A DNA stretch of 64,000 bases, from positions 124,001 through 188,000 of the forward strand of contig NZ_UFSM01000004.1 in the NCBI RefSeq assembly GCF_900445235.1, given 5' to 3'. A program made the translations under genes and the position numbers. Source of the DNA: Aminobacter aminovorans. GTDB taxonomy: Bacteria; Pseudomonadota; Alphaproteobacteria; Rhizobiales; Rhizobiaceae. Below are positions 51,855-61,394 of this stretch, piece after piece; the stretch's first letter is position 1, and each line of letters starts with the position of its first letter. The notes beneath the pieces are model-generated. The model was not told where the DNA came from and made no database searches. It worked only from the letters and a program-made list of their open reading frames with translations.

Positions 51855-54722
51855 ATGAATGCGACCACGGGGACAACAGAGTTCTCCACGCGATATGGGC
51901 CTGTGCTCATCAAGACACACGACCGTCCAATTGCAGATTCGTTATCCAAGTACGGCGAATGGGCGCAGATCGAGATCGACTTCCTTGCACAGTTCATTTC
52001 GCCGGGCAGCCTGGTCCTTGATGTTGGCGGCCATGTCGGACTTCACGCTCGTGCATTTGCCAGCCTTAGCAATGATGTGAAGGTCCATTCCTTTGAAGCG
52101 CAGCCGCAATTGGCGAGCCTGTTGTCGCGCAATGCTGAACAATTCGATGGGAAGATCAGTGTTCACGCGGTAGCCATCGGCGAGAAAGCCGGGCGAGCAT
52201 TTATCGGCAGATTGCCTGACGATCGAAACGTGAATGCAGGGGCGCAATCGGTCAGAACTGTTGCCGGCTCAAATGACATCGCCGTGGAAGTCAGAACGAT
52301 TGACGACTATCAGTTCGACCAGGTTGCCTTCATCAAGATGGATGTCGAAGGCTATGAGTCGCTGGCGCTGAAAGGCGCCTTCAAGACGATAAGTCGCGAC
52401 AAACCGGCAATCTTCTGCGAAGTGAACTCGATTGGGCATGCTTTCAGCTTGTTTGATGTGATGTCCGCGCACGACTACGTCTCGTACTTTGTATCAACGT
52501 CCGCCTACAATACGCAAAACCGCAATGGTGATCCGGAGAACATATTCGGCGTTGCACACGAGACTGCGCTGTTGTTTCTGCCGGCAGATCATCAAGTCCC
52601 GTCGCAATGTCGCGCCAGCGTGTGCAAGAGGGTGGATGGCATCGATGAGCTGGTGCCGCACTTCGTTGCTGCTCCGCGCTATGGCGACGATACGGACCAC
52701 GATCGGAACTGGGTTGCCCTCAATGAAGAACTGGCCGTTGTAAAGCGTGCGCTTGCCGAAGCCAGGGCCGACGCAAAGTCCCGGCATGCCGATGATGCTG
52801 ACCGTGACCGCAAGTTGGTCGCTCTGAATGAAGAGCAGGCGGTTGCAAAGCGGGCGCTGACCGAAGCCAAAGCTGCGGCCGCACTCCGTTATGCGGATGA
52901 TGCGGACCCAGACCGGCCCCTTATTGAACAGCTGGCGCTTGTACAGCGCGCGCTGGCCGAGGCCGAGGCCACTGCATCCAGGTTTCAGGCGGAAGCTGCT
53001 AAACACCGAAGCGAAATCGCGCGGCTCAATGAGGCAGCCAGCCTGTATCGCATTCGCCTTGACCGCCTCTCTGAATATATTTCGGACGGACAGCTGGCCG
53101 CACGTCGGCGAAGTGCACTAGGAACTCTGGCGCGCAAGTTCGGACGTTCGGAACTGGCGCAGATCTGTCGAACTCTGGTCAAGTCAGGGCTGTTTGACCG
53201 AGAGTGGTACAAGGACAGCTATCCTGACGTCGGGGCCTCCCGGCACGAGCCGGTGGTCCACTACGTGCTCTTTGGCGCCTATGAAGGGCGCGATCCATGC
53301 AAGGGCTTTGATACCTCCTACTACCTTGAAAACAATGCGGACATCCGCAATTGGGGCGGAAACCCGCTGCTGCATTACATCGAGCGTGGCGAGAAGGAGG
53401 GCAGGTGGCCGAACGAAAACTTCGATCCAGCATCCTATCTCAATGCAAATCCGAATGCGGACAGGAGGAAGATGCTGCTAAGCCAGCATCTTCAGGGCGC
53501 CGGTCGCGACGACCATTTCAAGCCGTCATTTCGCCCGGCAGCTCCAGACTGGGGTGATTTCGAGGCGTTGGCCGCTCATATCGCTGCTCCCGTCGCGTCG
53601 CCTGCCACGGTTGATGTGATTGTTCCTGTCTATCGCGGCTACGCCGACACGCTGGCTTGCATCATGTCGGTGCTGACGAGCACGAACAGGACCGATCTCG
53701 AGCTGATCGTTGTCGATGATGCCTCGCCGGAGCCCGAGCTGTCGCGCGCGCTCGATCGGCTTGCCGGGATGGGCCTCATCACGCTGCTGCGAAACGAGAA
53801 GAACCTGGGTTTTGTCGCGACAGTGAACCGCGGCATCGCACTGCACCCCGATCGTGACGTGCTGTTGTTGAACAGCGATACCCAGGTCTTCAACGACTGG
53901 CTCGACCGGCTTAAAGATCACGTCACGGGTGGCGAGGTGGCGACTGTGACGCCGTTCACCAACAACGGCACGATCTGCAGCTATCCGAAATTCTGCAAGG
54001 ACAATCCGGGCGAACTGGATGTTCCCTTTGCCAAGATCGACGAGTATGCGACTGCGGCAAACCGGGGCACTGCAGTCGAGGTGCCGACGGGTGTCGGCTT
54101 CTGCATGTATGTGACGCGCGCAACATTCAGGAAGATCGGCGATTTCGACGTCAAGACATTTGGCCGCGGCTATGGCGAGGAGAATGATTTCTGCGTTCGG
54201 GCCGAGGCGCAGAACATGCGCAACTTGCACGCGCTCGATGTCTTTGTCTTTCATTCAGGCGAGACGTCATTCAGCTCGGGGGCTGCACAGGCCAAGAAGG
54301 ACGGCTACCGCGCGCTGGTCAAGAAGCACCCTCAATACCCCGGCGCTGTCGCGCGTTACCTCTCTGCCGATCCCGCCAAAGCTGCGCGTGCACGGCTGGA
54401 CATCGCCCGTCTCGTCGAGGGTCGACTCGCTCGTGTCGTGCTTTGCTTTACCCACGGCTGGGGTGGCGGCATCGATCGCTACCTTGCTGACCGCGCGGCT
54501 GCCGGCATGTCGAGCGGAGGGAAACGCTGCTTTGTGCCGTGCCCGTGCGGGATGGTACAGCGTTCAGAATCACCAATGTCGCATCGCAGGGCGATTTCGC
54601 AAATCTCGAACCCTTTGCGGTGGAAGGCAGCCTTTCGACGCTTACCGAGCAACTCCGGGGCATCGTTTCGCATATCGAGGTCCACAGCACGGTTCGCTGG
54701 TCGAGCAAGATCCTCGACCTGA
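51855..54722 (+). CDS. FkbM methyltransferase–GT2 glycosyltransferase fusion, 5' part before a frameshift
   Basis: 955 residues as read, of which about the first 885 are coherent. Order: an FkbM-type SAM methyltransferase (~1-240; LVLDVGGHVGLHARAF, FIKMDVEGYESLALKGAFK), a three-unit ~35-residue coiled-coil repeat (~275-385), two or three tandem segments of the type FDREWYKDSYPDVG (~435-540) common in rhamnan/polysaccharide glycosyltransferases, and a GT2 domain (~575-870; DVIVPVYRGYADTLACIMSVL, VVDDASPEP, LLNSDTQVFNDW, GYGEENDFCVRA). After GWGGGIDRYLADRAAAGMSS (~54510) the frame becomes nonsense and the homology continues in the next listed piece. Probably builds and methylates a surface polysaccharide. 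Confidence 0.85.
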   Translation: MNATTGTTEFSTRYGPVLIKTHDRPIADSLSKYGEWAQIEIDFLAQFISPGSLVLDVGGHVGLHARAFASLSNDVKVHSFEAQPQLASLLSRNAEQFDGKISVHAVAIGEKAGRAFIGRLPDDRNVNAGAQSVRTVAGSNDIAVEVRTIDDYQFDQVAFIKMDVEGYESLALKGAFKTISRDKPAIFCEVNSIGHAFSLFDVMSAHDYVSYFVSTSAYNTQNRNGDPENIFGVAHETALLFLPADHQVPSQCRASVCKRVDGIDELVPHFVAAPRYGDDTDHDRNWVALNEELAVVKRALAEARADAKSRHADDADRDRKLVALNEEQAVAKRALTEAKAAAALRYADDADPDRPLIEQLALVQRALAEAEATASRFQAEAAKHRSEIARLNEAASLYRIRLDRLSEYISDGQLAARRRSALGTLARKFGRSELAQICRTLVKSGLFDREWYKDSYPDVGASRHEPVVHYVLFGAYEGRDPCKGFDTSYYLENNADIRNWGGNPLLHYIERGEKEGRWPNENFDPASYLNANPNADRRKMLLSQHLQGAGRDDHFKPSFRPAAPDWGDFEALAAHIAAPVASPATVDVIVPVYRGYADTLACIMSVLTSTNRTDLELIVVDDASPEPELSRALDRLAGMGLITLLRNEKNLGFVATVNRGIALHPDRDVLLLNSDTQVFNDWLDRLKDHVTGGEVATVTPFTNNGTICSYPKFCKDNPGELDVPFAKIDEYATAANRGTAVEVPTGVGFCMYVTRATFRKIGDFDVKTFGRGYGEENDFCVRAEAQNMRNLHALDVFVFHSGETSFSSGAAQAKKDGYRALVKKHPQYPGAVARYLSADPAKAARARLDIARLVEGRLARVVLCFTHGWGGGIDRYLADRAAAGMSSGGKRCFVPCPCGMVQRSESPMSHRRAISQISNPLRWKAAFRRLPSNSGASFRISRSTARFAGRARSST

Positions 54723-55564
54723 TCCCGGATCTGGCCCGCGAATTGGGATCGACCTATGACGTCATGTTGCACGACTATGTGCCCGTTTGCCCGCAGGTAA
54801 CCCTTATCGACAGCTCGGGGCACTATTGCGGTGAAGCGGGCGTCGAGCAGTGCAACCGGTGCATCGGCGAAAATCCCAAATCTGCCAACACCATTCACCC
54901 CGACTGGCAATCTACTGATATGACGGACATTGATGGCTGGCGGCGGCGATACAGTGATTTTGTCGCAGGCGCAAATGAAGTGGTCGCGCCAAGCCGGGAC
55001 GTCATTCTGAGAATGGGCCGCTACCATCCCGGTCGCCAAATCGTCCTGCGCCCGCACGCCGAACTGGACAGGCCTTTTGCACGCAGGGTCGCGCTTCCCT
55101 ACGAGGGCGGAGTGCTGAAAGTCGTGACCATCGGTGCCATCGGTGATCACAAGGGAGCCCGCATCCTGGAAGCCTGCATCGACGATGCTCGAAGCCGCCA
55201 GCTTCCTATCGCGTTTTCGATCGTCGGTTTCACGAGTAGCCCCAAGCTTAATGGCTCCTCGGAGATCCAGATCACGGGCGGCTACAAAGAGGATGAGGTA
55301 TTCGACGCGCTAGACGATGTGAAGGCTCATGTCGCCCTGCTGCCCTCCGTTTGGCCGGAGACCTATTCCTATACGCTGTCCATAGCGCTCGAGGCAGGTT
55401 ATCCGGTCTGCACGTTCGACATGGGAGCCCCTGCCGAGCGCCTGCGCGCCTTGGGCACGGGATTGCTGCTGCCGCTAGAGACGATGTCGGACCCGGCGAG
55501 TATTAATGACATGCTTCTGGATCAGTTTAATCAGACCAAAAACGGGTTCCTGCGAGCGTCGTGA
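54539..55564 (+). CDS. Glycosyltransferase domain, 3' part of the same gene after the frameshift
   Basis: 341 residues in the frame shifted by -1 from the upstream piece. Sequence from RETLLCAVPVRDG (just upstream of the first possible start) through DVMLHDYVPVCPQVTLIDSSGHYCGE, VVAPSRDVILRMGRYHPGR, KVVTIGAIGDHKGARILEACI and LPSVWPETYSYTLSIALEAGYPVCTFD is a GT4/GT-B-like glycosyltransferase C-terminal module. It has no ribosome-binding site of its own. One missing base between ~54505 and 54535 would join both pieces into a ~1235-residue protein. It overlaps the convergent hydrolase tail by 34 bp. Confidence 0.8.
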   Translation: MPVRDGTAFRITNVASQGDFANLEPFAVEGSLSTLTEQLRGIVSHIEVHSTVRWSSKILDLIPDLARELGSTYDVMLHDYVPVCPQVTLIDSSGHYCGEAGVEQCNRCIGENPKSANTIHPDWQSTDMTDIDGWRRRYSDFVAGANEVVAPSRDVILRMGRYHPGRQIVLRPHAELDRPFARRVALPYEGGVLKVVTIGAIGDHKGARILEACIDDARSRQLPIAFSIVGFTSSPKLNGSSEIQITGGYKEDEVFDALDDVKAHVALLPSVWPETYSYTLSIALEAGYPVCTFDMGAPAERLRALGTGLLLPLETMSDPASINDMLLDQFNQTKNGFLRAS

Positions 55565-56463
55565 CTTGGCCCATTCGGCACTGTTGTACCCGAAGCGATG
55601 CCAACATTTTTATGGGTTCGGACCCTAGAACGCCGCGGCTTTCGGACGGAGCGTACGCGGTCGGCGGTTCGCAAATGTGCTGAAATCATCGGATTGACGA
55701 TGTGGGGGTCGGTCAGCAGCGCCATATGCCCGGCATCGGCAACCATGGCGAGCCGTGCATCGGGAACGGCTTCGGCCACCATTTCGGTGACACGCAAGCT
55801 GGCGACAGGGCTGTCCAATGCCATTATCGCAAGTGTCGGGCAATCGAGCCTGCGGCAGCGTCTTGCCGGCCAGGCTGCTGCAAGTGCTGCGGCAAGATCC
55901 CGACCCACTTGATCCGCATGATGCTCAAGCTCTTGCCGGAGGCTTTCGCTGGTCCTGCGCCAGGCCCCTGCGCCGTGCCAGAAATCGATATAGGCACGCA
56001 TGCCGGCTGTCGGGTTGGGGCTACTTGCTGTTGTCGTCAGTTTTGCAGCCATGCTGGCAAGCTCGGCGAACAACGCCAGGTCGGTCGGAGCCCCGTCACG
56101 CAGCAGATGGAACAGTGCGGGCTCGATCAGCGTCAGGCTTTTGACCAGTTCGGGCCGCAACAGCGCGATTTCCAACGCCACCGCCGCACCATGCCCATGT
56201 CCGACAAGGTGCATCGGCTCCGCCATCGCGCCAATAACGACGCCGGCAACATCGGGGATGTTGCCGGCCGTCCGATTGCTGCCGTAACGGGACAGATCAG
56301 GTGCGATCAGCCGGTGGCGGCCGCGCAGGTAGTCCGCGGTGCCTTGCCACAGCCTGCCTGTACTCGCAGAGCCGTGCAGCGCGAGTACGGTGTTGCTGAG
56401 TACAGGCTGGCAGATTGGGCCCGGGTCGGACTGCCAGCTAGCGCTATTCCACATCGTGTTCAT
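55531..56463 (-). CDS. Alpha/beta-fold hydrolase with replaced nucleophile
   Basis: 310 residues from ATG at 56463. The fold is clear: VLALHGSASTGRLWQGTADYL (oxyanion HGS), LIAPDLSRYG, LVGHGHGAAVALEIALLRPELV and near the end MVADAGHMALLTDPHIV with the usual His. The nucleophile elbow reads Gly88-His-Gly90-His-Gly92, so the Ser expected at position 90 is Gly; hydrolase activity by the usual mechanism is not expected. The last ~45 residues extend past the normal family end and overlap the glycosyltransferase gene, hinting at a lost stop. It overlaps the DUF1127 gene by 20 bp. Confidence 0.8.
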   Translation of the reverse strand: MNTMWNSASWQSDPGPICQPVLSNTVLALHGSASTGRLWQGTADYLRGRHRLIAPDLSRYGSNRTAGNIPDVAGVVIGAMAEPMHLVGHGHGAAVALEIALLRPELVKSLTLIEPALFHLLRDGAPTDLALFAELASMAAKLTTTASSPNPTAGMRAYIDFWHGAGAWRRTSESLRQELEHHADQVGRDLAAALAAAWPARRCRRLDCPTLAIMALDSPVASLRVTEMVAEAVPDARLAMVADAGHMALLTDPHIVNPMISAHLRTADRVRSVRKPRRSRVRTHKNVGIASGTTVPNGPSHDARRNPFLV

Positions 56464-56683
56464 GGCCGCGCTTCCGGTCACCGGATGGATCGCTGACAAG
56501 CGACTGGATTTCAGAGCGGGCCACGCCGATGTCCTTGAGCAGGTAGTCGTCAAGTTCCCCAAGGTTCCACACCGCGCGGCGATGGGCGCGACGCAGCCAG
56601 AATGCCCGATGGGCGGCCGCGATCCGCGAAGCCAGCGACGAAACGAGGCCGGCGGCGGGTGATCGGATGGTCAGGGTAGTCAT
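56444..56683 (-). CDS. DUF1127 small protein (YjiS-like)
   Basis: 79 residues. The C-terminal DUF1127 pattern RRAVWNLGELDDYLLKDIGVARSEIQSLV is present after an Arg/Ala-rich helix. In Rhizobiales, small DUF1127 proteins influence phosphate and carbon metabolism and may bind RNA. Its 3' end overlaps the hydrolase start. The 19-bp motif at 56769-56787 lies ~86 bp upstream, the same spacing as at DUF1344. Confidence 0.85.
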   Translation of the reverse strand: MTTLTIRSPAAGLVSSLASRIAAAHRAFWLRRAHRRAVWNLGELDDYLLKDIGVARSEIQSLVSDPSGDRKRGHEHDVE

Positions 56684-56768
56684 GTCCTGGAACTCCTTTG
56701 AGCTGTGCCAAGTCGGCTATGCTGGTCTAGACCTCTCCTGTTTCGGGCATGTTCCCGGCATCAGGGAG

Positions 56769-56787
56769 AAGTGTTTCGTTTGTTTCA
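56769..56787 (-). promoter_or_regulatory. Shared 19-bp motif, copy 2 (upstream of DUF1127)
   Basis: Identical over 19 bp to 51179-51197 (plus-strand AAGTGTTTCGTTTGTTTCA). The similarity continues weakly downstream on the minus strand as CTT-n-TC-n-C. It lies 86 bp before the DUF1127 start. Confidence 0.6.
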
Positions 56788-56797
56788 GTGGCGATGA

Positions 56798-57178
56798 TCA
56801 GTCGATCTGCGGGTTGCCGCAGGGCACATGACGGCTGCCCGGGCGAGCAGGGCCGCCAACCGCCATCGAAGCGGCCGACGAAAGCCCGATCGAGCCGTGC
56901 CCCGAGATCGAGCCGTTCCCATTGTCGGCGGTTGCAGACAGTGGCAGGACACTGAACAGGCGGCGCGAGGTGAGCCGCCCTGGTGTCGCGCCCAGCGACA
57001 CGCGTGAATAGACGTCGGTTCGCTTCTTCACGATCCGCGAGGACGGGGCGGTGAAAGGCTCGTGCAGTGACGACATCATCCCGGCGGGCGGGAACTGAAA
57101 GGTGGAAGCGATGTCGAAAGCATGCGCCATGTCGAAGGTCGGCAGAACAGCACAAAAGGCTAGAATGGTCGATCGCAT
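56798..57178 (-). CDS. Hypothetical secreted protein
   Basis: 126 residues with an N-terminal signal-like segment (MRSTILAFCAVLPTFDMAHA) and a well-placed AAGGAG ribosome-binding site 7 nt before the ATG at 57178, which is the main reason to believe it. The mature part is Ser/Pro/Gly-rich (PLSATADNGNGSISGHGSIGLSSAASMAVGG) without a known domain. A third copy of the GTTTCGTTTGTT motif lies ~195 bp upstream. Family not recognised. Confidence 0.6.
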   Translation of the reverse strand: MRSTILAFCAVLPTFDMAHAFDIASTFQFPPAGMMSSLHEPFTAPSSRIVKKRTDVYSRVSLGATPGRLTSRRLFSVLPLSATADNGNGSISGHGSIGLSSAASMAVGGPARPGSRHVPCGNPQID

Positions 57179-57531
57179 CTCATGTCTCCTTGGGGACGTT
57201 CGCGTTCTCGACTTTGCCGGGCGCCTCGCCTGCTGAAGGGCCGCCTATCAACATCCCGTGGGTTTTTGATAGACTGGCTGCTTCCGCATGCCGGGAGCCG
57301 ACCCAACGAAGTCGACATGGCGGAAGTTAGCTCAGGCCTGTTTCGGCGCTTTTTCTGAGCCTGGGAAAAAGGTTTCGTTTGTTCGCGCGATTGCGCGAAA
57401 ATGGCCATCAGACCGAAGCAATTGAAACAAAGTGAGGGAGATTCGACCTCATACCGAAACAGAAGGCTTGTAATCATCCGCCGCGCTCACGCCGCCGTGA
57501 AGTGGCCGCGCTCAGGATTGAGGAGACGATC
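57179..57531. promoter_or_regulatory. Divergent control region between the small secreted protein and the hybrid kinase
   Basis: About 350 bp without a gene. It includes the third motif copy (57369-57385, minus-strand sense CGAACAAACGAAACCTT) and, on the plus strand, a half-like GAAACAAAGTGAGGG at 57424 that is ~108 bp before the kinase ATG. These fit a model in which the adjacent two-component system controls its own operon and the neighbouring small genes. Confidence 0.5.
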
Positions 57532-60486
57532 ATGCGAGCTGGTGATCCGGCCGTGAATCTTCGGACGGGCTACGCGCTTTTCGACAGCGACGACATGCTT
57601 GTCGACGCCAACGCCGAGATTTTTGGCGGCATTGTCCAGCCCCGCGATGAGCAGCCGCCGATGAATGTCATCGCAGCCATTGCCCGGGTTCTTCGTCAGT
57701 TCTCCAGCTTCGATGGTCTCGCAGTTGAACAGAGCGACGATTTCGTGCGGCGCGCGGTGCTGCGCTGGCGGCAGCCGAATGTGTCGCCGATCGAGGCGCA
57801 AACCGTCGACGGCGCCTGGAAACTGCTGACAAGCCACCCCCGCCTTGGCGCCGGCATCGCACTGATCAGCACCGACATCACCGAAATGAAGCTGGCCCAG
57901 ATCGCGCATCTCAGCAGCGCCGAGATCTTCCGCTGCATCACCGACAGCCACCCGCTGCCGGTCTGGGTCGTCGACGAACAAAGCAGGCAGATCCTTTATG
58001 AGAGCCTCGATGGGTCGCACCTGCTTGGCCGCAAATGGCAGCCGCAACAGCAACAGCTCCTCACCGACCATTTCGTGAACCCGGACGAATTCGATCAGGC
58101 GTGTCGCCGCGTCCACGGCAACGACATCCTGCGCGACTGCGAGATCCAGATGCAGCGCGAGGATGGGTCACACGTCTGGTGCTCGACAAACTGGCGGCGA
58201 AGCGTCTTTCGCGCGCGTCCGTCGCTGGTCATCGGCGTGCTCGACATCACCGAGCGCAAGAAGGCCGAGGCTGCGGAGCGCGAGGCGACGTCGCTGATGC
58301 AACGGGTGCTTGACGCATGCCCCTCGCCGACCCGCATGTCGACGATCGAGGGCGAAACGCTGTACTGCAACCCCGCCAGCCGCGAACTCTATGGCGATCG
58401 TCCTCACATCGCAGACTACTATGTCGACCCCGGCGACAGGGAGACATTGGTGCGTACTCTGCTGGACAAGGGCAGCATCGACGACTTTCGCGTGCGGCAG
58501 TACTGTTCCGACGACACCATCTTCTGGGGATCGCTCTCTGCACGGCTGATCGACTTCCAGGGCAAGAAGGTGATCGTCTCCAACGCAACGAACATCAACG
58601 GCATGATCATGGCGCAGCAACAGACGCGCCAGGCAAACAACCGTCTGACAGACGCGATCGAGTCGCTGGCCGAAGGCTTCGCCCTTTACGACAAGGACGA
58701 TTGTCTGGTGCTGGCCAACTGCCAGTACCGGAAAATGCATGCCATTTGCGCAGATGTGCTGGTCCCGGGGGTGAACTGGTTCGACTTCCTTCGCGTGACC
58801 GCAGAACGCAGCCAGTTCCGCGTTCCCGGCGACAAGATCGACGAGTGGCTGGCCGAGCGGGCCCGGGATCGGCGCGAATACCGGCAGCAGGAGTTCCAGC
58901 ATGCAGACGGTGGCTGGTTCTTCGTTTCGAACAGTCCGACGCGAGAGGGCGGCTTCGTCGTCACCCGGCTTGACATCACCGAGCGCAAGCGGGCTGAACT
59001 GGCGGCCAAGGAAGCCGACGACCTGGTGCGCCGGGTCCTGGAGGCCAGCCCCGTCAGCATCCAGATGACGCGCGCCCATGACGGCAAGCAGCTATACAGC
59101 AGCCCGGCGACGACGAGGCTGCTTGGCGACGTCGCCGGCGCGCTGGATCACTTCGCCACTGCGGGTTACCGCGACGAATATGTCGAACGGCTGCTGCGCG
59201 ATGGCGCCGTCGACGAATTCGAAACCCAGCTCAGGCGCAGCGACGGCCAGACATTCTGGTGCTCGATTTCGTCTCGCCTGATCGATTTCCACGGCGAGCA
59301 GGTCATCGTTTCCCACACATATGACCTGAGCGACCGCATCGAGCTGCAGAAGCAACTGGAACATCAGCGTGAGAAGCTGCACCAGAACGAGAAGCTGTCG
59401 GCGCTCGGCGGGTTGCTCGCCGGTGTTGCCCATGAGCTGAACAATCCACTGTCGGTGGTGCTCGGCATGTCGCTGACGCTGAAAGAGACATCGGTCGATC
59501 CCAAGACGATCGAGCGGGCGGACAAGATCAGCAAGGCGGCGGAGCGCTGCGCCCGTATCGTCAAGACTTTCCTGGCGATGGCCAGGCAACAGCCGACGCG
59601 CGCCATGAATGTGTCGATAGACGAGGTTGTTTCCGCGGCACTCGAAGTGGTCAACTATTCGATCCGCTCTTCCGATATCAAGCTCATGCTCGATCTCGAA
59701 CCGGATCTGCCGGCGATCTGGGGCGATCCCGATCAGCTCAGTCAGGTGCTGATCAATCTGCTGGTCAACGCCGAGCACGCGCTTCACCATTGGGAGGGGC
59801 CAAGAAAGATACTGGTTGCCACGGGGCGGCACCCGGAATGCGGCAATATCACCCTCAGCGTCACCGACACCGGCCCCGGGATTTCCGAAGAAATCCTGCC
59901 CCGCATCTTCGAGCCGTTCTTCACGACCAAGGAGGTCGGCGCCGGCACGGGCATCGGCCTGTCCTTCTGCCATCGCATCATTCAATCGCACCAGGGAACG
60001 ATCGAGGTCGAGACCGTGCCTGGCGGAGGTTCAACCTTCGTCGTCTCGCTGCCGGCTTCCGATCGACTCGTCGAAACATCGGGGCCGTCCGACGAAGAGC
60101 CATCGAGCTCGGCGGGCCTGTCGTGCCTGGTGGTGGATGACGAAAGGGAGGTTGCCGACCTGATCGCCGAAGTCCTGATGCGCGACGGCTTCACTGTCGT
60201 CGTCGCGCGGTCGGGCGAAGAGGCGTTGACGCAGCTGAGGAAACGGACATTTGCCGTCATTCTGAGCGACTTGAAAATGCCGAGCATGGATGGCCGGCGC
60301 CTGTACAACTACATCGCCGACTACCATCCGGCCGAGGTCGATAGGCTCGCTTTCCTGACCGGCGACACGATCAGCCCGGATGCGCAGATCTTCCTGCGCG
60401 CCACAAAGCGGCCCTATCTGGAAAAGCCGGTGAAGCCGATCGAATTGCGCCGGTTTGTTTCAGGGCTGGTCGTCAGGCAGGCGTGA
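57532..60486 (+). CDS. Multi-PAS hybrid sensor histidine kinase with C-terminal receiver
   Basis: 984 residues from ATG at 57532 (GAGGAG in front; GTG at 57502 is a less likely start). Five PAS-like domains of ~115-125 residues occupy 1-~625 (e.g. [77 protein letters not shown]). Then HisKA with His634 in [15 protein letters not shown], HATPase_c ([29 protein letters not shown]) and a receiver with Asp869/870 and phospho-acceptor Asp913 (ILSDLKMP). No transmembrane helix is seen, so it is a cytoplasmic sensor. Partner is the OmpR-type regulator 65 bp downstream. Confidence 0.93.
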   Translation: MRAGDPAVNLRTGYALFDSDDMLVDANAEIFGGIVQPRDEQPPMNVIAAIARVLRQFSSFDGLAVEQSDDFVRRAVLRWRQPNVSPIEAQTVDGAWKLLTSHPRLGAGIALISTDITEMKLAQIAHLSSAEIFRCITDSHPLPVWVVDEQSRQILYESLDGSHLLGRKWQPQQQQLLTDHFVNPDEFDQACRRVHGNDILRDCEIQMQREDGSHVWCSTNWRRSVFRARPSLVIGVLDITERKKAEAAEREATSLMQRVLDACPSPTRMSTIEGETLYCNPASRELYGDRPHIADYYVDPGDRETLVRTLLDKGSIDDFRVRQYCSDDTIFWGSLSARLIDFQGKKVIVSNATNINGMIMAQQQTRQANNRLTDAIESLAEGFALYDKDDCLVLANCQYRKMHAICADVLVPGVNWFDFLRVTAERSQFRVPGDKIDEWLAERARDRREYRQQEFQHADGGWFFVSNSPTREGGFVVTRLDITERKRAELAAKEADDLVRRVLEASPVSIQMTRAHDGKQLYSSPATTRLLGDVAGALDHFATAGYRDEYVERLLRDGAVDEFETQLRRSDGQTFWCSISSRLIDFHGEQVIVSHTYDLSDRIELQKQLEHQREKLHQNEKLSALGGLLAGVAHELNNPLSVVLGMSLTLKETSVDPKTIERADKISKAAERCARIVKTFLAMARQQPTRAMNVSIDEVVSAALEVVNYSIRSSDIKLMLDLEPDLPAIWGDPDQLSQVLINLLVNAEHALHHWEGPRKILVATGRHPECGNITLSVTDTGPGISEEILPRIFEPFFTTKEVGAGTGIGLSFCHRIIQSHQGTIEVETVPGGGSTFVVSLPASDRLVETSGPSDEEPSSSAGLSCLVVDDEREVADLIAEVLMRDGFTVVVARSGEEALTQLRKRTFAVILSDLKMPSMDGRRLYNYIADYHPAEVDRLAFLTGDTISPDAQIFLRATKRPYLEKPVKPIELRRFVSGLVVRQA

Positions 60487-60551
60487 ACGATGCCGATTGA
60501 TTTGCCGCCCTCGCCGAAGAGGGGTACTTTCCCAGTTGAGGTGAGGACCCG

Positions 60552-61256
60552 GTGACTGCCAATTCGCAGATCGTCGTTTGCGATGACGAGCCAGATGTCC
60601 GCGACATGGTCGCGGAGTATCTGGAGCGCCACGGCTATGCCGTGACGACTGCCGATGCCGGGCCGGCCTTGCGCCAGATCGTCGAGAGCCAACCCGTCGA
60701 TGTCGTGATCCTCGACATCCGCATGCCCGGCGAAGACGGCCTCTCTCTCGCGCGCTACCTGCGTGAGCATTCCGAGGTCGCGATCATCATGCTGACGGGC
60801 TCGGCGGAGATCATCGACCGGGTCGTCGGCCTCGAGATCGGTGCCGACGACTACATCGGTAAGCCGGTCGATTTGCGCGAACTGCTGGCACGGGTGAAGG
60901 CGGTTCTGCGCAGGACAACGGGCCGGGACCGTGTTTCAGAAAATGCTCTCGGGCCCCAGAGCGCCCAGTTTGGGAGCTGTCGGCTGGACCTGGATTCGCG
61001 CAAGCTGTTCGACGCCGACGGCGGGGACATAGCGATCACCCCGATGGAGTTCCGGCTGCTCAAGGTGTTCGCCGAGAACCGGGGACGGATACTCAACCGT
61101 GACCAGTTGCTCGAACTTGCGCATGACCGCGGCTGGGACCCGTTCGACCGCAGCATCGACATCCGGATTTCGCGATTGCGCAAGAAAATCGAGGCTGATC
61201 CTTCCAAGCCTGAGGTGATCAAGACCATTCGAGGGGTCGGATATCTCTATGCCTAG
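60552..61256 (+). CDS. OmpR/PhoB-family response regulator
   Basis: 234 residues from GTG at 60552. The receiver has Asp11/12, phospho-acceptor Asp55 in VVILDIRMPGEDG, and Lys104 in IGKPVDL. The C-terminal winged helix is DSRKLFDADGGDIAITPMEFRLLKVFAENRGRILNRDQLLELAHDRGWDPFDRSIDIRISRLRKKIEADPSKPEVIKTIRGVGYLYA. It takes phosphate from the upstream hybrid kinase and binds DNA. The GAAAC-repeat motif found upstream of nearby small genes is a candidate binding site (inference). Confidence 0.95.
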   Translation: MTANSQIVVCDDEPDVRDMVAEYLERHGYAVTTADAGPALRQIVESQPVDVVILDIRMPGEDGLSLARYLREHSEVAIIMLTGSAEIIDRVVGLEIGADDYIGKPVDLRELLARVKAVLRRTTGRDRVSENALGPQSAQFGSCRLDLDSRKLFDADGGDIAITPMEFRLLKVFAENRGRILNRDQLLELAHDRGWDPFDRSIDIRISRLRKKIEADPSKPEVIKTIRGVGYLYA

Positions 61257-61394
61257 CCTGGTACCCGGCGTTGCGCTTGCATCGACGGCCGCTGCGTAAG
61301 CGACGAGACTTGCTTGGCGTATCCATCAAAATGCCTTACTGGGAGGCTCCTTGGGCAAATCAGCCCCAGAGACCACGGACCGCGCCACCGCCTG

